Assembly (NCBI RefSeq): GCF_003352385.1
Contig: NZ_CP031243.1
Location: 310,001 to 374,000, forward strand
DNA from: Haemophilus haemolyticus
GTDB lineage: Bacteria; Pseudomonadota; Gammaproteobacteria; Enterobacterales; Pasteurellaceae
Length of the DNA: 64,000 nt
Direction: 5' to 3'
Shown: positions 20,298 through 30,680 of the stretch, one piece after another
Position numbering within the stretch: the stretch's first letter is position 1
Layout of the letters: every line of letters starts with the position of its first letter
Translations under genes and position numbers: made by a program
Notes under the pieces: model-generated
The model's database searches: none
Seen by the model: only the letters and a program-made list of their open reading frames with translations
Told to the model about the DNA's origin: nothing

Positions 20298-20849
20298 TTA
20301 ATGCGTTTTATGGCTTGTGCTATACAAAATTTTATCCGTATAAGCCAAAGCAATTGCCGACACCAAAAAGCCCAAGTGCAACAATAACTGCCACATCATC
20401 GTTTTTTCTGGCATATTGCTTGCATTCACAAAAGTTTGCAGCATATGGATAGATGAAATGCCGATAATAGACATAGAAAGTTTAACTTTCAACACGGTGG
20501 CATTTACGTGGCTCATCCATTCAGGCTGATCGGGGTGATTACGTGTACGCAATTTGGATACGAAAATTTCATAACCTCCGATAGTCACCATTACAAGCAA
20601 GTTTGCGATCATCACAACATCAATCAAATTCAACACACCCAACATAATCGTGTTGGAATCCATATCATTGACATTAATCACTAATGCCCATAAGCCTTTA
20701 ATAAACTTATAAGAGTAGATCGCTAGTGTTACAATCAAACCCAAATAAATTGGCACTTGCAACCAGCGACTAGCAAAAATTATTTTCGCGATAATATTCG
20801 ATTGTTCATTATATTTCGCATAAGGATCAACAGATTTGTTTTCTTCCAT
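20298..20849 (-). CDS. YqhA family inner-membrane protein
   Basis: A 183-residue protein with four predicted membrane helices (about 25-50, 60-85, 110-130, 150-170). It resembles the YqhA/UPF0114 family (TIGR00645), with the characteristic [20 protein letters not shown] and HPDQPEW segments. The function is unknown. In strain Rd a homologue adjoins the ribose operon (from memory, HI0507), as here. It is preceded by rbsR on the same strand with a 105-base gap. Confidence 0.8.
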   Translation of the reverse strand: MEENKSVDPYAKYNEQSNIIAKIIFASRWLQVPIYLGLIVTLAIYSYKFIKGLWALVINVNDMDSNTIMLGVLNLIDVVMIANLLVMVTIGGYEIFVSKLRTRNHPDQPEWMSHVNATVLKVKLSMSIIGISSIHMLQTFVNASNMPEKTMMWQLLLHLGFLVSAIALAYTDKILYSTSHKTH

Positions 20850-20954
20850 TCGATTTTATTCCTAAATTAAATAGTGGGTTAAATAAACAAAAAAACCGCA
20901 AGAAAATAGCAGTTTTTTTGAAAATAGCAATAAAGAAATCGAGTTATTCTAATT

Positions 20955-21953
20955 TTATTTAAAAGTGTAAACAGATTCTCTTAACACGCAAGTTGGTTCT
21001 AAAACCAAAGTGCGGTAATTTTCATTAGGATTTTTAATTCGTTGCAATAGTGTTTCTACAGCGAGTTTGCCAAGTTCAGCTTTCGGTTGGCAAATGGTGG
21101 AGAGAGGAGGCGAGAGATAACGAGCCAATTCAATGTCATCATAGCCCATAATTGAAAGATCTTGCGGAATACGTAAGCCTTGTTGCTGAATAGCTTGGTA
21201 TGCACCAACAGCAATGGTATCACTACAACAAAAAACTGCTGTTGGACATGAAGATTGAGTAAGTAAAGATTGTATACCAAGGACACCGCCTTCAAAGTCA
21301 AAATGACTTTCGACAATCCAATGAGGATTTAACGCAATTTTTGCTTCCGACAGCGCATTTTTGTAACCTTGTAAACGATTTTGTGCGACAGATTTTTTGA
21401 GATTTCCCGTAATAATGGCAATTTTACGATGTCCTGCATCAATTAATGCTTTTGTCGCCAAATAGCCACCAAGTGCTGAATTTTCGAGTATTTTATCTGC
21501 ATTTAACTCAGTAAACCACCAGTCCATCACAACGAGTGGTAGCGAAATGGCTAACTCTATATCAGCCTGAAAACGGCTATCACCACACATCAAAAGCAAA
21601 CCATCCACTTGTTTGTGCATTAGGGTTTGCAGATTTTGTTGTAGGCGTTTGGCATCGCCACCAGTGGTGGCAATAATAAGATTATATTGATGCTGCTGAC
21701 AATATTGCTCCACGCCAGCCATCACTTCCGCAAAGAATGGATTATTTGTTGCGGTGACAAGTAGCCCGATAGTTTTGGTTTCTCGCACCTTAAGACTTCG
21801 TGCAACAGCTGAGGGGGTGTAATTCAGTTCAGCGACAATTCTCATCACTTTCTCACGAATTTCATCGCTAACAAAACGCGATCCATTAATAACATGCGAA
21901 ACTGTGGAAGTCGAAACTTGCGCCAGTCGTGCAATATCTTTCATTGTCGCCAT
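20955..21953 (-). CDS. rbsR: Ribose operon repressor
   Basis: LacI-family repressor of 332 residues. The N-terminal helix-turn-helix ([25 protein letters not shown], 2-26) and hinge helix are followed by a periplasmic-binding-like ribose-sensing domain. It is the last gene of the rbsDACBKR operon, 27 bases after rbsK. It should bind the palindrome upstream of rbsD (26815-26832), releasing it when ribose is present. Confidence 0.94.
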   Translation of the reverse strand: MATMKDIARLAQVSTSTVSHVINGSRFVSDEIREKVMRIVAELNYTPSAVARSLKVRETKTIGLLVTATNNPFFAEVMAGVEQYCQQHQYNLIIATTGGDAKRLQQNLQTLMHKQVDGLLLMCGDSRFQADIELAISLPLVVMDWWFTELNADKILENSALGGYLATKALIDAGHRKIAIITGNLKKSVAQNRLQGYKNALSEAKIALNPHWIVESHFDFEGGVLGIQSLLTQSSCPTAVFCCSDTIAVGAYQAIQQQGLRIPQDLSIMGYDDIELARYLSPPLSTICQPKAELGKLAVETLLQRIKNPNENYRTLVLEPTCVLRESVYTFK

Positions 21954-21980
21954 AACCCCCCCCTAAAAATTCACCGCACC

Positions 21981-22901
21981 TTAAGCGTGTTCAAGAAAAT
22001 CTAAAGTTTCTTGACGCGTTGGAATAGAGGATTGAGCCCCTTTTTTCGTCACACTAATCGCAGCGGCAGCTTGACCAAAACGAATTGCTTCATCAAAGGA
22101 TTTTTCTTCCAATAAAGCCGTAACAAAACCGCCATTAAATGTATCACCAGCTGCGGTAGTATCTATTGCTTGCACATAAAAGCCCTTAATGATGCGACTT
22201 TTACCTTTTCGACTGACAAACACGCCTTTCGCGCCAAGGGTAATCATCACGGTTTCAATGCCTTTATCGTGAAAAATACTCGCAGCTTTCACCGCACTTT
22301 GCTCGTTGGTTACCGTTACCCCCGTCAGGATTTCAGCTTCTGTTTCATTTGGTGTAATAATATCAATCAAACTCAATAATTCGTCCGATAAAATCTGCGC
22401 TGGAGCAGGATTTAGCACAACCTGAACACCATTTTTCTTAGCGATTTGAGCAGCCAGCTCCACACCAGAAAGTGGAGTTTCTAATTGCATTAACAAGCAA
22501 TCCGATTGTGCAATTTGCGCCTCACTTTGACGAACAACCATTTCACCCAAATGTGCATTTGCACCGCTAGCCAGTACAATACTGTTCTCACCAGATTGGG
22601 CAACTTGAATAAATGCTATTCCCGTCATTTCCTGTGAAACGGTATTAATAGAGGTTGTATCAATTCCTTCTTGCGCAAACGCATTTTTCATTGTTTTGCC
22701 AATGCTATCTGATCCAATGCAACTAATGAACGCTACTTTTGCTCCTAAACGAGCAGCCGCCACTGCTTGATTGGCACCTTTGCCACCATAGGCAATTTGA
22801 TAATTTTGACCAGTTAGCGTTTCACCGGGTTTAGCAAAGTAAGGCACAGAAATAACGTGATCAGCATTGATACTACCGAGAACCGTGAGGGTTTTTCTCA
22901 T
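21981..22901 (-). CDS. rbsK: Ribokinase
   Basis: Phosphorylates D-ribose to ribose 5-phosphate. A PfkB-family kinase of 306 residues, starting at 22901 (MRKTLTVLGSINAD), behind a ribosome-binding site AGGAT; the open frame extends upstream without a better start. The signatures GGKGANQAVAAARLGA (about 40-55) and DTTAAGDTFNGGFV with the catalytic aspartate (about 247-260) are both intact. Confidence 0.94.
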   Translation of the reverse strand: MRKTLTVLGSINADHVISVPYFAKPGETLTGQNYQIAYGGKGANQAVAAARLGAKVAFISCIGSDSIGKTMKNAFAQEGIDTTSINTVSQEMTGIAFIQVAQSGENSIVLASGANAHLGEMVVRQSEAQIAQSDCLLMQLETPLSGVELAAQIAKKNGVQVVLNPAPAQILSDELLSLIDIITPNETEAEILTGVTVTNEQSAVKAASIFHDKGIETVMITLGAKGVFVSRKGKSRIIKGFYVQAIDTTAAGDTFNGGFVTALLEEKSFDEAIRFGQAAAAISVTKKGAQSSIPTRQETLDFLEHA

Positions 22902-22941
22902 TATTTTATCCTGTATTGTTATATTTTTTCTTTCTACACAA

Positions 22942-22964
22942 TGGGACAAATATAATTTGCCCCA
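22942..22964 (-). other. Intercistronic hairpin between rbsB and rbsK
   Basis: A 10-bp stem with one mismatch (TGGGACAAAT / ATTTGCCCCA) in the gap following rbsB. Such hairpins often protect the abundant binding-protein mRNA and reduce downstream expression. That role is inferred. Confidence 0.5.
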
Positions 22965-22997
22965 TAATGTGATATAACGAGCTATTCAGTAGATAGA

Positions 22998-23876
22998 TTA
23001 TTCACTTATTACTTTCAAATCTACTGGAATTTTAGCTTCAACTTTTTCGCCTTTTAAGATTTTATCAGCTGTAACAACACCCAATGAACCAATAAGATCA
23101 GGTTGTTGTGCAATAGTTGCAGCCATTTTTCCACCTTTCACCGCTTTAACACCATCATCTGTACCATCAAATCCCACAACAAGGACTTTTTTGTTAGATG
23201 CTTTAATTGCCCGTAATGCACCTAATGCCATCTCATCATTTTGAGCAAAAATAGCCTGTACATCTCCTTTTGAGGCAAGCAAATTTTCCGTTACATTCAA
23301 ACCTTTTGTACGATCAAAGTCCGCAGGCTGACTAGCTAATACATTAAACTTATGTGCAGTGATGGCTTGTTTAAACCCTTCACCTCGTTCGCGTGCTGCA
23401 GATGTTCCCGCAATACCTTCAAGTTGAATCACCTTGGCATTATCGCCTAATTTCTGTGCGATAAAATCACCTGCCATTTTACCACCTGCGATATTGTCAG
23501 ATGCGATATGGCTTACTACTTTTCCTTTAGCTGCACCACGATCTAATGTAATAACTGGAATATGATTACGGTTTGCAATCGCCACTGCGTTGCCAACAGC
23601 TTCAGAATCAGTCGGATTGATCAATAATATTTTTACACCACGCACAGTTAAATCTTCGACATTAGCAAGTTCTTTAGCAGGGTCATTTTGTGAATCAAGC
23701 ACTACTAACTTATAACCTAATTCATCCGCTTTTTTCTGTGCGCCATCTTTTAACGTTACAAAAAATGGGTTATCTAATGTAGATACTGCCAAAGCAATTG
23801 TGTCTTGAGCAGAAGCAGAGCCAGAAACAGCCAAACCTAATAATACAGCAGAAGTAAGTGCGGTTAGTTTTTTCAT
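22998..23876 (-). CDS. rbsB: Ribose ABC transporter, periplasmic binding protein
   Basis: Periplasmic ribose-binding protein of 292 residues. The signal peptide ends ...VSGSASA before [10 protein letters not shown]. The family core [39 protein letters not shown] and [14 protein letters not shown] segments are present and make the ribose site. A ribosome-binding site (AAGGAG) precedes it. It delivers ribose to RbsC/RbsA. Confidence 0.95.
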   Translation of the reverse strand: MKKLTALTSAVLLGLAVSGSASAQDTIALAVSTLDNPFFVTLKDGAQKKADELGYKLVVLDSQNDPAKELANVEDLTVRGVKILLINPTDSEAVGNAVAIANRNHIPVITLDRGAAKGKVVSHIASDNIAGGKMAGDFIAQKLGDNAKVIQLEGIAGTSAARERGEGFKQAITAHKFNVLASQPADFDRTKGLNVTENLLASKGDVQAIFAQNDEMALGALRAIKASNKKVLVVGFDGTDDGVKAVKGGKMAATIAQQPDLIGSLGVVTADKILKGEKVEAKIPVDLKVISE

Positions 23877-23895
23877 AGTTTCTCCTTAAAGTGAG

Positions 23896-24867
23896 TTACA
23901 GTTTTTTTGTACCAAGATAGTTATCGGCTAAAACAGCAACCAAAATAACCAACGCTTTTGCTATCATTTGATAGTAAGATGAAATATCTAATAAATTTAA
24001 TGCATTGTTTAAAAATCCGATGATTAATGCACCGATGAGAGTTCCCATTACACGACCTTTTCCCCCCATCAAACTGGTTCCACCGACTACCACGGCGGCA
24101 ATTGCATCTAATTCATAAGATACGCCAGCAGTGGGTTGAGCGGAAGATAAACGTGAAGTTACAATTAAACCCGCCAGCGTAGAAAGAAATCCACTCACCG
24201 CAAAAACAAATACTTTGATTTTATTGACGTTAATACCAGAAAGTTGGGTCGCTGCCTCATTTCCACCTAAAGCATAAATATAGCGACCGATTGGTGTGTG
24301 TTTTAAAATATACCAAGCAACCGCAAACACGATACTCATAATCCAAATTGGTACTGGGATACCTAAAACATAGCCTGTACCAATGCTAGCAAATAGATCA
24401 GCATTATCCGAAAAACCTGTCGTAATAGGGCGACCGTCTGTATAAACCATTGTCACCCCACGTAATAATGTCATCGTAACAAGGGTAGCAATAAATGCTT
24501 GAACTTTCCCTTTTGCCACAATTACACCACTTATGCCACCAAGAAGTGTTCCAATCAATAAAACCACAGGAATTACTAAAAAAATAGGCAATTCAATACT
24601 TACCATTGAGGCTGCAATAGCGCCAGTCAATGCCAATACAGATCCAACAGAAAGATCTATACCTGCAATTAAAATAACGAAAGTCATACCCACTGCAATA
24701 ATCGCATTAACCGAAGTTTGGCGTAAAATATTCAAAATATTATCTACGCTAAAAAAATCAGGATTAATCATTGATACAATCGCGATAAGAATAATCAACG
24801 CAATAAAAGAACGCTGTTCAATCAAAAATCTTCCTATTTGAAAATTAGATGTTTCATTTTTCATCAT
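23896..24867 (-). CDS. rbsC: Ribose ABC transporter, permease
   Basis: Inner-membrane permease of 323 residues with about ten hydrophobic helices. ILIAGIDLSVGSVLALTGAIAA and the cytoplasmic loop motif EAATQLSGINVNKIKVFVF (about 204-222) are typical of the RbsC family. It is 12 bases past rbsA. Confidence 0.94.
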   Translation of the reverse strand: MMKNETSNFQIGRFLIEQRSFIALIILIAIVSMINPDFFSVDNILNILRQTSVNAIIAVGMTFVILIAGIDLSVGSVLALTGAIAASMVSIELPIFLVIPVVLLIGTLLGGISGVIVAKGKVQAFIATLVTMTLLRGVTMVYTDGRPITTGFSDNADLFASIGTGYVLGIPVPIWIMSIVFAVAWYILKHTPIGRYIYALGGNEAATQLSGINVNKIKVFVFAVSGFLSTLAGLIVTSRLSSAQPTAGVSYELDAIAAVVVGGTSLMGGKGRVMGTLIGALIIGFLNNALNLLDISSYYQMIAKALVILVAVLADNYLGTKKL

Positions 24868-24879
24868 ACTTACCTACTC

Positions 24880-26361
24880 TTATTTACCAATAGCTGCTGC
24901 TAATAACTTTTCTTGTGTTGCCTCTTCACGAGAAAATTCTGCACTAATTTTACCTTCACGCATTACCAACACTCGATCGCTCATACCAAGCACTTCTGGC
25001 ATATCAGATGAGATCATTAAAATGCTCAAGCCCTCTTTCTTAAATTCGTTAATCAACTGATAAATTTCTTTCTTCGCGCCAACATCTACGCCACGAGTTG
25101 GTTCATCTAAAATCAACACATTTGGGCGAGTCATTAATCCACGAGCAATTGCCACTTTTTGTTGATTTCCACCAGATAGCAAACCTACTTGTTGATCACG
25201 ATTAGGTGTTTTAATGTTAAACATCAGAATAAAGTCATCTACTGCCATTTTTTCCGCTTGATGACGAATACTGCCTTTTTGTGAAAAATGATCGAGCGAT
25301 GTGAGCGACATATTTTCTTTTACTGACATTCCTAAAACCAAGCCATCACCTTTACGATCTTCGGATATATACACGATGCCATTATCTAAACCATCTTGAG
25401 GAGTGTGATTCTCAATATCCTGATTTTTTAACCGCACTTTTCCCGCCGTTTTTGGCAACGCACCGTAAAGTAGCTTGCCGAGTTCCGTTCTACCCGCGCC
25501 CATTAAGCCAGATACACCAACAATTTCACCGGCATGCAATTTGAAGGAAACATCATCAATGCCGCTTCCGCTCACATGTTTCACATCCAATACACATTCG
25601 CCTTTTTCTTGTGATAAATGCGGATATTGTTCATCAAGACGACGACCAACCATCATTTCAATTAAATCATCTTCTGTAATCTCTACCACAATGCGTTCAC
25701 CGATAAATTGACCATCGCGTAAAACCGTCACATCATCACAAATTTTGAAAATTTCTTTTAAACGATGAGAGATATAAACAATGCCACGATTTTCTGCTTT
25801 GAGTTCACGAATCACATTGAATAGAGCTTCAGTTTCCGTATCTGTGAGTGCATCGGTTGGTTCATCCATAATGATAACTTTGGATTCAAAACTTAAGGCT
25901 TTGGCTATCTCCACCATTTGTTGCTCACCAATAGAAAGTTCAGCGCAAAGCTGTTTACTGCTGTGAGTTACCCCCAAACGCGCAAGCAGCTTGTCTGCTT
26001 CTTGGTGCATTTTCTGCCAGTTAATCGCTCCCCAAGGGGTTTTAAATTCACGACCAAGAAAAATATTTTCCGCAATGGTGAGATTGCCAACTAAATTAAG
26101 TTCTTGGTGAATAATACTAATGCCAGCTTCCTGTGAGGCTTTAGGTCCATTGAAATTAACTGATCGATTAAGATACTCAATTGTGCCTGCATCTTTGGAA
26201 TAAATACCAGTAAGTACTTTCATCAACGTTGATTTACCCGCCCCATTTTCCCCCATCAATGCCATTACCCGTCCAGCGTAAACAGATAAACAGGCATTAT
26301 TCAAGGCTTTCACACCCGGAAATGACTTATCAACACCACTAATTTTGAGTAAAGTTTCCAT
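24880..26361 (-). CDS. rbsA: Ribose ABC transporter, double ATPase
   Basis: A 493-residue tandem ATPase. The first domain has Walker [10 protein letters not shown] (about 37-45), signature [10 protein letters not shown] and Walker [13 protein letters not shown]. The second domain has a degenerate Walker A ([10 protein letters not shown]), signature LSGGNQQK and Walker [12 protein letters not shown], as normal for sugar ATPases of this group. It is 13 bases after rbsD. Confidence 0.95.
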   Translation of the reverse strand: METLLKISGVDKSFPGVKALNNACLSVYAGRVMALMGENGAGKSTLMKVLTGIYSKDAGTIEYLNRSVNFNGPKASQEAGISIIHQELNLVGNLTIAENIFLGREFKTPWGAINWQKMHQEADKLLARLGVTHSSKQLCAELSIGEQQMVEIAKALSFESKVIIMDEPTDALTDTETEALFNVIRELKAENRGIVYISHRLKEIFKICDDVTVLRDGQFIGERIVVEITEDDLIEMMVGRRLDEQYPHLSQEKGECVLDVKHVSGSGIDDVSFKLHAGEIVGVSGLMGAGRTELGKLLYGALPKTAGKVRLKNQDIENHTPQDGLDNGIVYISEDRKGDGLVLGMSVKENMSLTSLDHFSQKGSIRHQAEKMAVDDFILMFNIKTPNRDQQVGLLSGGNQQKVAIARGLMTRPNVLILDEPTRGVDVGAKKEIYQLINEFKKEGLSILMISSDMPEVLGMSDRVLVMREGKISAEFSREEATQEKLLAAAIGK

Positions 26362-26374
26362 AATTTCACCCTGA

Positions 26375-26794
26375 TTAAAATGGCACGCCAGAATATAAAA
26401 TCACATTGGCATAAGGTGAACATTCGCCAGTACGAACAATAGCTTTACTTTCGAGGGTGAATTTTTTAAAAGTTTCGTGTGATACAAATTCCACTTGTAT
26501 TTGATTACCCTGATGGCTTTCAAGTTGTTGAAGTTGTGTTAAAAGTGCGGTCAATATTTCTGGATTTTTTTCTTTAATTTCTTCTGCAATAACAACGCGT
26601 TCAACATACATTTCATTCGTTACTACATTAAACGTTTGTAAAAAACTTGGTACACCCGCAGTTAATGCGAGATCGATACGTTCCACACTTAACGGAATTG
26701 GAAGTCCCGCATCGCAAATCGTCAAATTTTCCGTATGACCAAGCGTAGCAATGCAATGCGAAAGTTGCGCATTCAATAAAGCTGTTTTTTTCAT
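26375..26794 (-). CDS. rbsD: D-ribose pyranase
   Basis: Converts beta-ribopyranose to ribofuranose, the form used by ribokinase. 139 residues, with H20 and the [16 protein letters not shown] motif (about 19-34) of the RbsD/FucU family. First gene of the operon, with a strong AGGAG site before the ATG. Confidence 0.94.
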   Translation of the reverse strand: MKKTALLNAQLSHCIATLGHTENLTICDAGLPIPLSVERIDLALTAGVPSFLQTFNVVTNEMYVERVVIAEEIKEKNPEILTALLTQLQQLESHQGNQIQVEFVSHETFKKFTLESKAIVRTGECSPYANVILYSGVPF

Positions 26795-26814
26795 CTAAAA
26801 GCTCCTTTTCTTGT

Positions 26815-26832
26815 TATCGAAACGTTTCGATA
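26815..26832 (-). promoter_or_regulatory. RbsR operator
   Basis: A perfect 18-bp palindrome, TATCGAAACGTTTCGATA, lies 21 bases before the rbsD start. It closely matches the known RbsR/LacI-family operator core CGAAACGTTTCG. A repressor bound here would block rbs transcription. Confidence 0.88.
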
Positions 26833-26882
26833 GAGCAAATATAGATAACAAAAATAGAAAAACAACAAAGAAATATCAGATT

Positions 26883-26898
26883 TGAGAACTTGATCACA
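26883..26898 (-). promoter_or_regulatory. CRP-like site upstream of the ribose operon
   Basis: Read on the minus strand, TGTGATCAAGTTCTCA matches CRP consensus TGTGA-N6-TCACA at 9 of 10 positions. It stands about 85 bases before rbsD, compatible with a class II promoter. It implies catabolite control, known for rbs in E. coli. Confidence 0.65.
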
Positions 26899-26940
26899 AA
26901 ATATTTGTGTTCTGTACCTGATAATGATCAATGCATTGAA

Positions 26941-26966
26941 AACGCCCTGTTAAACAACAGGGCGTT
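26941..26966 (-). terminator. Terminator of the trimeric autotransporter gene
   Basis: A perfect 11-bp stem (AACGCCCTGTT / AACAGGGCGTT) with a 4-base loop, 10 bases after the gene's stop, giving TTTT on the minus strand. It insulates the adhesin from the rbs promoter. Confidence 0.85.
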
Positions 26967-26975
26967 CATATTTCA

Positions 26976-29900
26976 CTACCATTGATACATTGCACCAGCG
27001 CCTACGCCGACTTTACCTTGCGTGTTGCTGGAAAACGAGCCTTTAAAAATCCATTTTCCATTATCAGTCATTCTTGATGCGCCAAGGGAAATTGAGGATT
27101 GATCACCGTAGAAACCACTTCCGATACCTATGCCCATTTTACCAGGGGCTGAAACTTGTGGAATTGAGCCTTGAGCAATTGCACTTGCTGTGCCAGCTTC
27201 TGCTTTTTTACCCACTTTATCAATGCGGCGTTGGATATTCCGTTCTGCCTGATCAAGCTGGGCTTTGTTTACCGCATCCATCGGATTAACCCCCGAAGCT
27301 ACATTAACAATTCGGTTTCCACCATTATTTAGCCCTTTCTCGGTTAGCGAAACTTGGCTATCGCCACTGCCAATAGTTACGCCTTTTTCATTCATTACCG
27401 TCTCGCCAGATTTAAATTCTTTGGAGGAAACGCTGTTTAAATTTTTGATGTCTTTATTCAGGCTAATTTTTACCTGTTTTTTTCCACCTTGGGTTTGATG
27501 AATAATCTCAAGATTGCTGTCTTGGTTGTCCATAACAATTTCAGCGGATTGCCCATCTTGGCCATTCTTGCCGTCTTTGCCATCTTTCCTAGCTAAGCCA
27601 GTATCTCCTTTTTCCCCTTTTTCTCCTTTAAAAGCAGGATCATTTTGGAGAGAGGTTTTGTCTAAACCTACAAAGAGAACCTTTTTATTTTCAATTGTTT
27701 TTATTTCTGCTTTCAAGCCATCAGTGAAATTAATATTCAAATTGTTTAATGGAAGTGAGATAGCATTCCCCAATGCCGTATCAGAACCTTTACTATAAAA
27801 AGAAACAGGTGCATTTGCCAAAGCTTTTAATTGCGCTACATTAACTGCATCGGTGTCTTCAGTACCCGCTGCAAGATTATTAATTTGGCGACTGATGCCT
27901 AATTCTGAATTACCAACAGATATACCTGCTGCGGTACTTTGCCATGGGATAATATTTTTTATCTTATTCAGATGATTATTTATCTTCTCTTTATTTTGTT
28001 CAATATTTCCCTTTAATGTATTGATTTCACTTGTTAATGTGGTTTTATCTGCTGATGCAACTGTTGGATCTAATAATTTATCTTCTTTTTCTTTAAGTAA
28101 TCTTTCATTATTTAGTAGTTCATCACCTTCAGCTTTTAGATCTATTAGAACCTGCTCATACTCGCTTTTAGTCATAGAGCCTCTAATTGCTTCTATATTT
28201 TTTCCCTCAGGATGATAACCAAATTGACCTTTCTCAATATCTGTTTTTGATCGAGAGCCTAAAGCCACACCATCATTCAACGTTGCTTTTGCAAAATAAC
28301 CAAGCCCTATTGATCTATCTGCTGATGAATGTGCCAAAGAGCCTAAAGCAATGGAGCCATTACCTGACGAGGAAGAATTTCCACCAACGGAAATCGCATA
28401 AGTACCATTGGCATTACTTTCCACCCCAACGGCGATAGCATAAGCATTATAATTACCCTCACTATTGACCGATGTATTTGCTTTTGCATTATTCCCTAAA
28501 GCAGTTGAATTAAATCCAAACGCTTGCGCTCCACGTCCAAACGCACCACTCCCCCAACCTTTAGCTTGCGCATCTGCACCAACAGCTGTAGCCCAAGATA
28601 TAGTTGTTAATGCATTTTCACCAATAGCAACACTACGCTCCCCAGATAAAACATTTTCGCCATGATTTGTTGTTGGTGTATTTTGCGAACTTTCAACTCT
28701 TGCATTTTGACCAATCGCAACAGAATGGACGCTTTTTGCATCAATATAAGCCTTAGGACCTATCGCGACGGAATTAACACTTTTCGCGCCATCATTATTG
28801 AAATTAGATCCATCCCCAGTTTCTGTGGAATTAATAGACACATATTTTGTTTGGCTACTCCCAGTTCCAATTTTAGATACGACCTCTTTTAATTGCGCGA
28901 CATTAACCGCATCGGTGTCTTTAGTACCCGCTGCAAGATTATTAATTTGACGAGTGATACCTAATTCTGAATTACCAACAGATACACCTGCTGCAGTACT
29001 TTGCCATGTGGTAATATCTTTTATCTTATTCTTACGCTCCTCGATATTCTCTTTATTCTTTGTAATCTTTTCCTTTAATGTATTGATTTCATTTGTTAAT
29101 GTCGTTCTTTCTTCTGATGTAACTGTGGAATCCGCTAATCTATCTTCTTTTTCTTTAAGTAATCTTTCATTATTTAGTAGTTCATCACCTTCAGTTTTTA
29201 GCTTTGCTAGAACATCATCATATTGCTCTTTGGTTATGGTGCCTCTAATAGCTTCTATATTTTTACCCGCAGGATGATAACCAAATTGATCTTTATCAAT
29301 CTCTGTTTTTGATCGAGAGCCTAACGCTACCCCCTCAGAAAGATTTGCATTTGCTTGATAGCCTAAAGCTAACGCTCTATCTTTTGTTACTCTGGTGTTA
29401 TAACCTAAAGCAACGGATTCTGGGGAACTACCTTCAACAAGTGCGTGATCACCAATAGCAATTGCACTAGAAGAGAATGTTTTTACTTGGGCATTTTGAC
29501 CTATAGCCACAGCTTGCTCAGATGCAAACGAAGATCTACCAATTGAAATACCGCCCGTTTGCTCCGCAATTGCTTTGTCACCTATACTTATCGTGCCATT
29601 ATTTAACGATTTTGCGCCGTAACCAATCGCAATCGAAGATACATCACTTCCCCCGCAATTACCATCGTAACATTCTGTTCCAGCTAGACTTTCTGTACCG
29701 ATGGCAATTGAACTTTGCGATGTCGCTTTAGCTTTTACACCAATTGCCATTGCATTTTTAGAATTTTGTAGGTGATTCTTACTCTCATAAATCGCACCAC
29801 GATTATCATAATTTGAGTCCTCCCCTTTTTCATCTGCATTAATGCTGAAATAGTGGGTTTCTGCTTGCTTTAACTGCGCCACATTTACTGCATCGGTATC

Positions 29901-30434
29901 CTCTTTACCTGCAGCCACGCTTTTGATTTGATGTAATTTGCTATCAGTTTTGCCGAGATTGTGGGCAGTGCCAATATAATTCGGCATTGGGAACAAAGCG
30001 TCAATTTGGGCTTGTGCCGCTTGTTTCTCACTTTCGTCTGCTGAACCATTTGCGACAATAGTCATATTATTAATAAATGTTGTGACGTTATCGTCAGTGC
30101 CTAAAATCGACTTCCATTTATCTTTGATGGCTTGTGCTTTATCCTGAGCTTCTTTTGCCTCGTTGAAACGCTCTGTCCATTCAGCTCTAGCAGCATCCAT
30201 CTCTGGACCTGAATAAATTCCTCTGCCTACTAGAGCAGTCATTTTTGCTCTAGCAGCATCACGTTCTGTAGCTTTTGTTGCGCTCAACGTTACCTGTTGT
30301 TGATATTCCTGCCATTTATCTAAACCAAAAGCAGGATCTCTTGCGTTAATAGTTTGAGAGATTTTCGGATCATATCCACCTATTAATGGATTTACATCAG
30401 CAGCAAACACTGGCGCATTTAACATCGAAAACAC
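26976..30434 (-). CDS. Trimeric autotransporter adhesin (YadA/Hia type), phase-variable
   Basis: Surface adhesin. The readable frame gives about 1,152 residues from a GTG at 30434. The C-terminus (about 1,095-1,152) is a YadA anchor barrel ending GAGAMYQW. Head repeats of SAIA(I/V)G type fill about 200-360 and 540-720. Two long near-copies (about 365-525 and 725-870) share SRSKT, GYHP, a lysine/glutamate-rich coiled coil, and NNLAAG-DTDAVNVAQLK necks. A collagen-like run GEKGEKGDTGL lies near 945. The intended start is the ATG at 30561, with AAGGA 8 bases ahead. It is separated from this frame by the TTTG/CAAA tract and, with 11 units, is out of frame. The GTG start would remove most of the signal peptide, so the gene is predicted OFF. 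Confidence 0.88.
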   Translation of the reverse strand: MFSMLNAPVFAADVNPLIGGYDPKISQTINARDPAFGLDKWQEYQQQVTLSATKATERDAARAKMTALVGRGIYSGPEMDAARAEWTERFNEAKEAQDKAQAIKDKWKSILGTDDNVTTFINNMTIVANGSADESEKQAAQAQIDALFPMPNYIGTAHNLGKTDSKLHQIKSVAAGKEDTDAVNVAQLKQAETHYFSINADEKGEDSNYDNRGAIYESKNHLQNSKNAMAIGVKAKATSQSSIAIGTESLAGTECYDGNCGGSDVSSIAIGYGAKSLNNGTISIGDKAIAEQTGGISIGRSSFASEQAVAIGQNAQVKTFSSSAIAIGDHALVEGSSPESVALGYNTRVTKDRALALGYQANANLSEGVALGSRSKTEIDKDQFGYHPAGKNIEAIRGTITKEQYDDVLAKLKTEGDELLNNERLLKEKEDRLADSTVTSEERTTLTNEINTLKEKITKNKENIEERKNKIKDITTWQSTAAGVSVGNSELGITRQINNLAAGTKDTDAVNVAQLKEVVSKIGTGSSQTKYVSINSTETGDGSNFNNDGAKSVNSVAIGPKAYIDAKSVHSVAIGQNARVESSQNTPTTNHGENVLSGERSVAIGENALTTISWATAVGADAQAKGWGSGAFGRGAQAFGFNSTALGNNAKANTSVNSEGNYNAYAIAVGVESNANGTYAISVGGNSSSSGNGSIALGSLAHSSADRSIGLGYFAKATLNDGVALGSRSKTDIEKGQFGYHPEGKNIEAIRGSMTKSEYEQVLIDLKAEGDELLNNERLLKEKEDKLLDPTVASADKTTLTSEINTLKGNIEQNKEKINNHLNKIKNIIPWQSTAAGISVGNSELGISRQINNLAAGTEDTDAVNVAQLKALANAPVSFYSKGSDTALGNAISLPLNNLNINFTDGLKAEIKTIENKKVLFVGLDKTSLQNDPAFKGEKGEKGDTGLARKDGKDGKNGQDGQSAEIVMDNQDSNLEIIHQTQGGKKQVKISLNKDIKNLNSVSSKEFKSGETVMNEKGVTIGSGDSQVSLTEKGLNNGGNRIVNVASGVNPMDAVNKAQLDQAERNIQRRIDKVGKKAEAGTASAIAQGSIPQVSAPGKMGIGIGSGFYGDQSSISLGASRMTDNGKWIFKGSFSSNTQGKVGVGAGAMYQW

Positions 30435-30499
30435 AGAGAGGGCAGCAAAAGAAAATTTTGTATAAAAGTGCGGTAATTTTTGGATGGATTTAGCTAGAC

Positions 30500-30547
30500 T
30501 TGTTTGTTTGTTTGTTTGTTTGTTTGTTTGTTTGTTTGTTTGTTTGT
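30500..30547. repeat. TTTG tetranucleotide repeat controlling the adhesin
   Basis: Eleven full TTTG units (30503-30546) plus partial ends. On the coding strand it reads CAAA, giving T-N-K-Q in any frame. Tetranucleotide tracts near the start of surface genes are the classic Haemophilus phase-variation switches, changing by slipped-strand mispairing. Confidence 0.95.
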
Positions 30548-30558
30548 CGGAGTGTATT

Positions 30559-30574
30559 CATTTGATATATCCTT
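30559..30574 (-). promoter_or_regulatory. Translation start region of the phase-variable adhesin
   Basis: AAGGA (30570-30574) stands 8 bases before an ATG (30559-30561). The frame reads MNTLRQTNKQ through the repeats. With 11 repeats it reaches TAA at 30490-30492 after 23 codons. The adhesin's own frame meets TGA at 30558-30560, so it has no alternative upstream start. Confidence 0.85.
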
Positions 30575-30642
30575 AGATACAAGTTATTACAGCAAAATTC
30601 CATTTACTATTTTGTGAAAAGATTCGAATCCTAGCACGTTTC

Positions 30643-30659
30643 GCTCCCCGAGGGGGAGC
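30643..30659. terminator. Hairpin between rmuC and the adhesin
   Basis: A 7-bp GC-rich stem (GCTCCCC / GGGGAGC) with a 3-base loop lies 22 bases after the rmuC stop. T residues follow only in the plus direction, so termination of rmuC is uncertain. Confidence 0.45.
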
Positions 30660-30680
30660 AATTTTTGAGAAATAATAGAT

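Noticed and set aside
28187..28438. Plus-strand open frames opposite the adhesin
   Set aside because: They are shadows of the repetitive autotransporter gene, with no ribosome-binding site or recognisable domain.
30500..30547. The tetranucleotide tract as a CRISPR or tandem-repeat array
   Set aside because: It has no spacers. The unit is 4 bases and lies across a translation start, so slippage control explains it.
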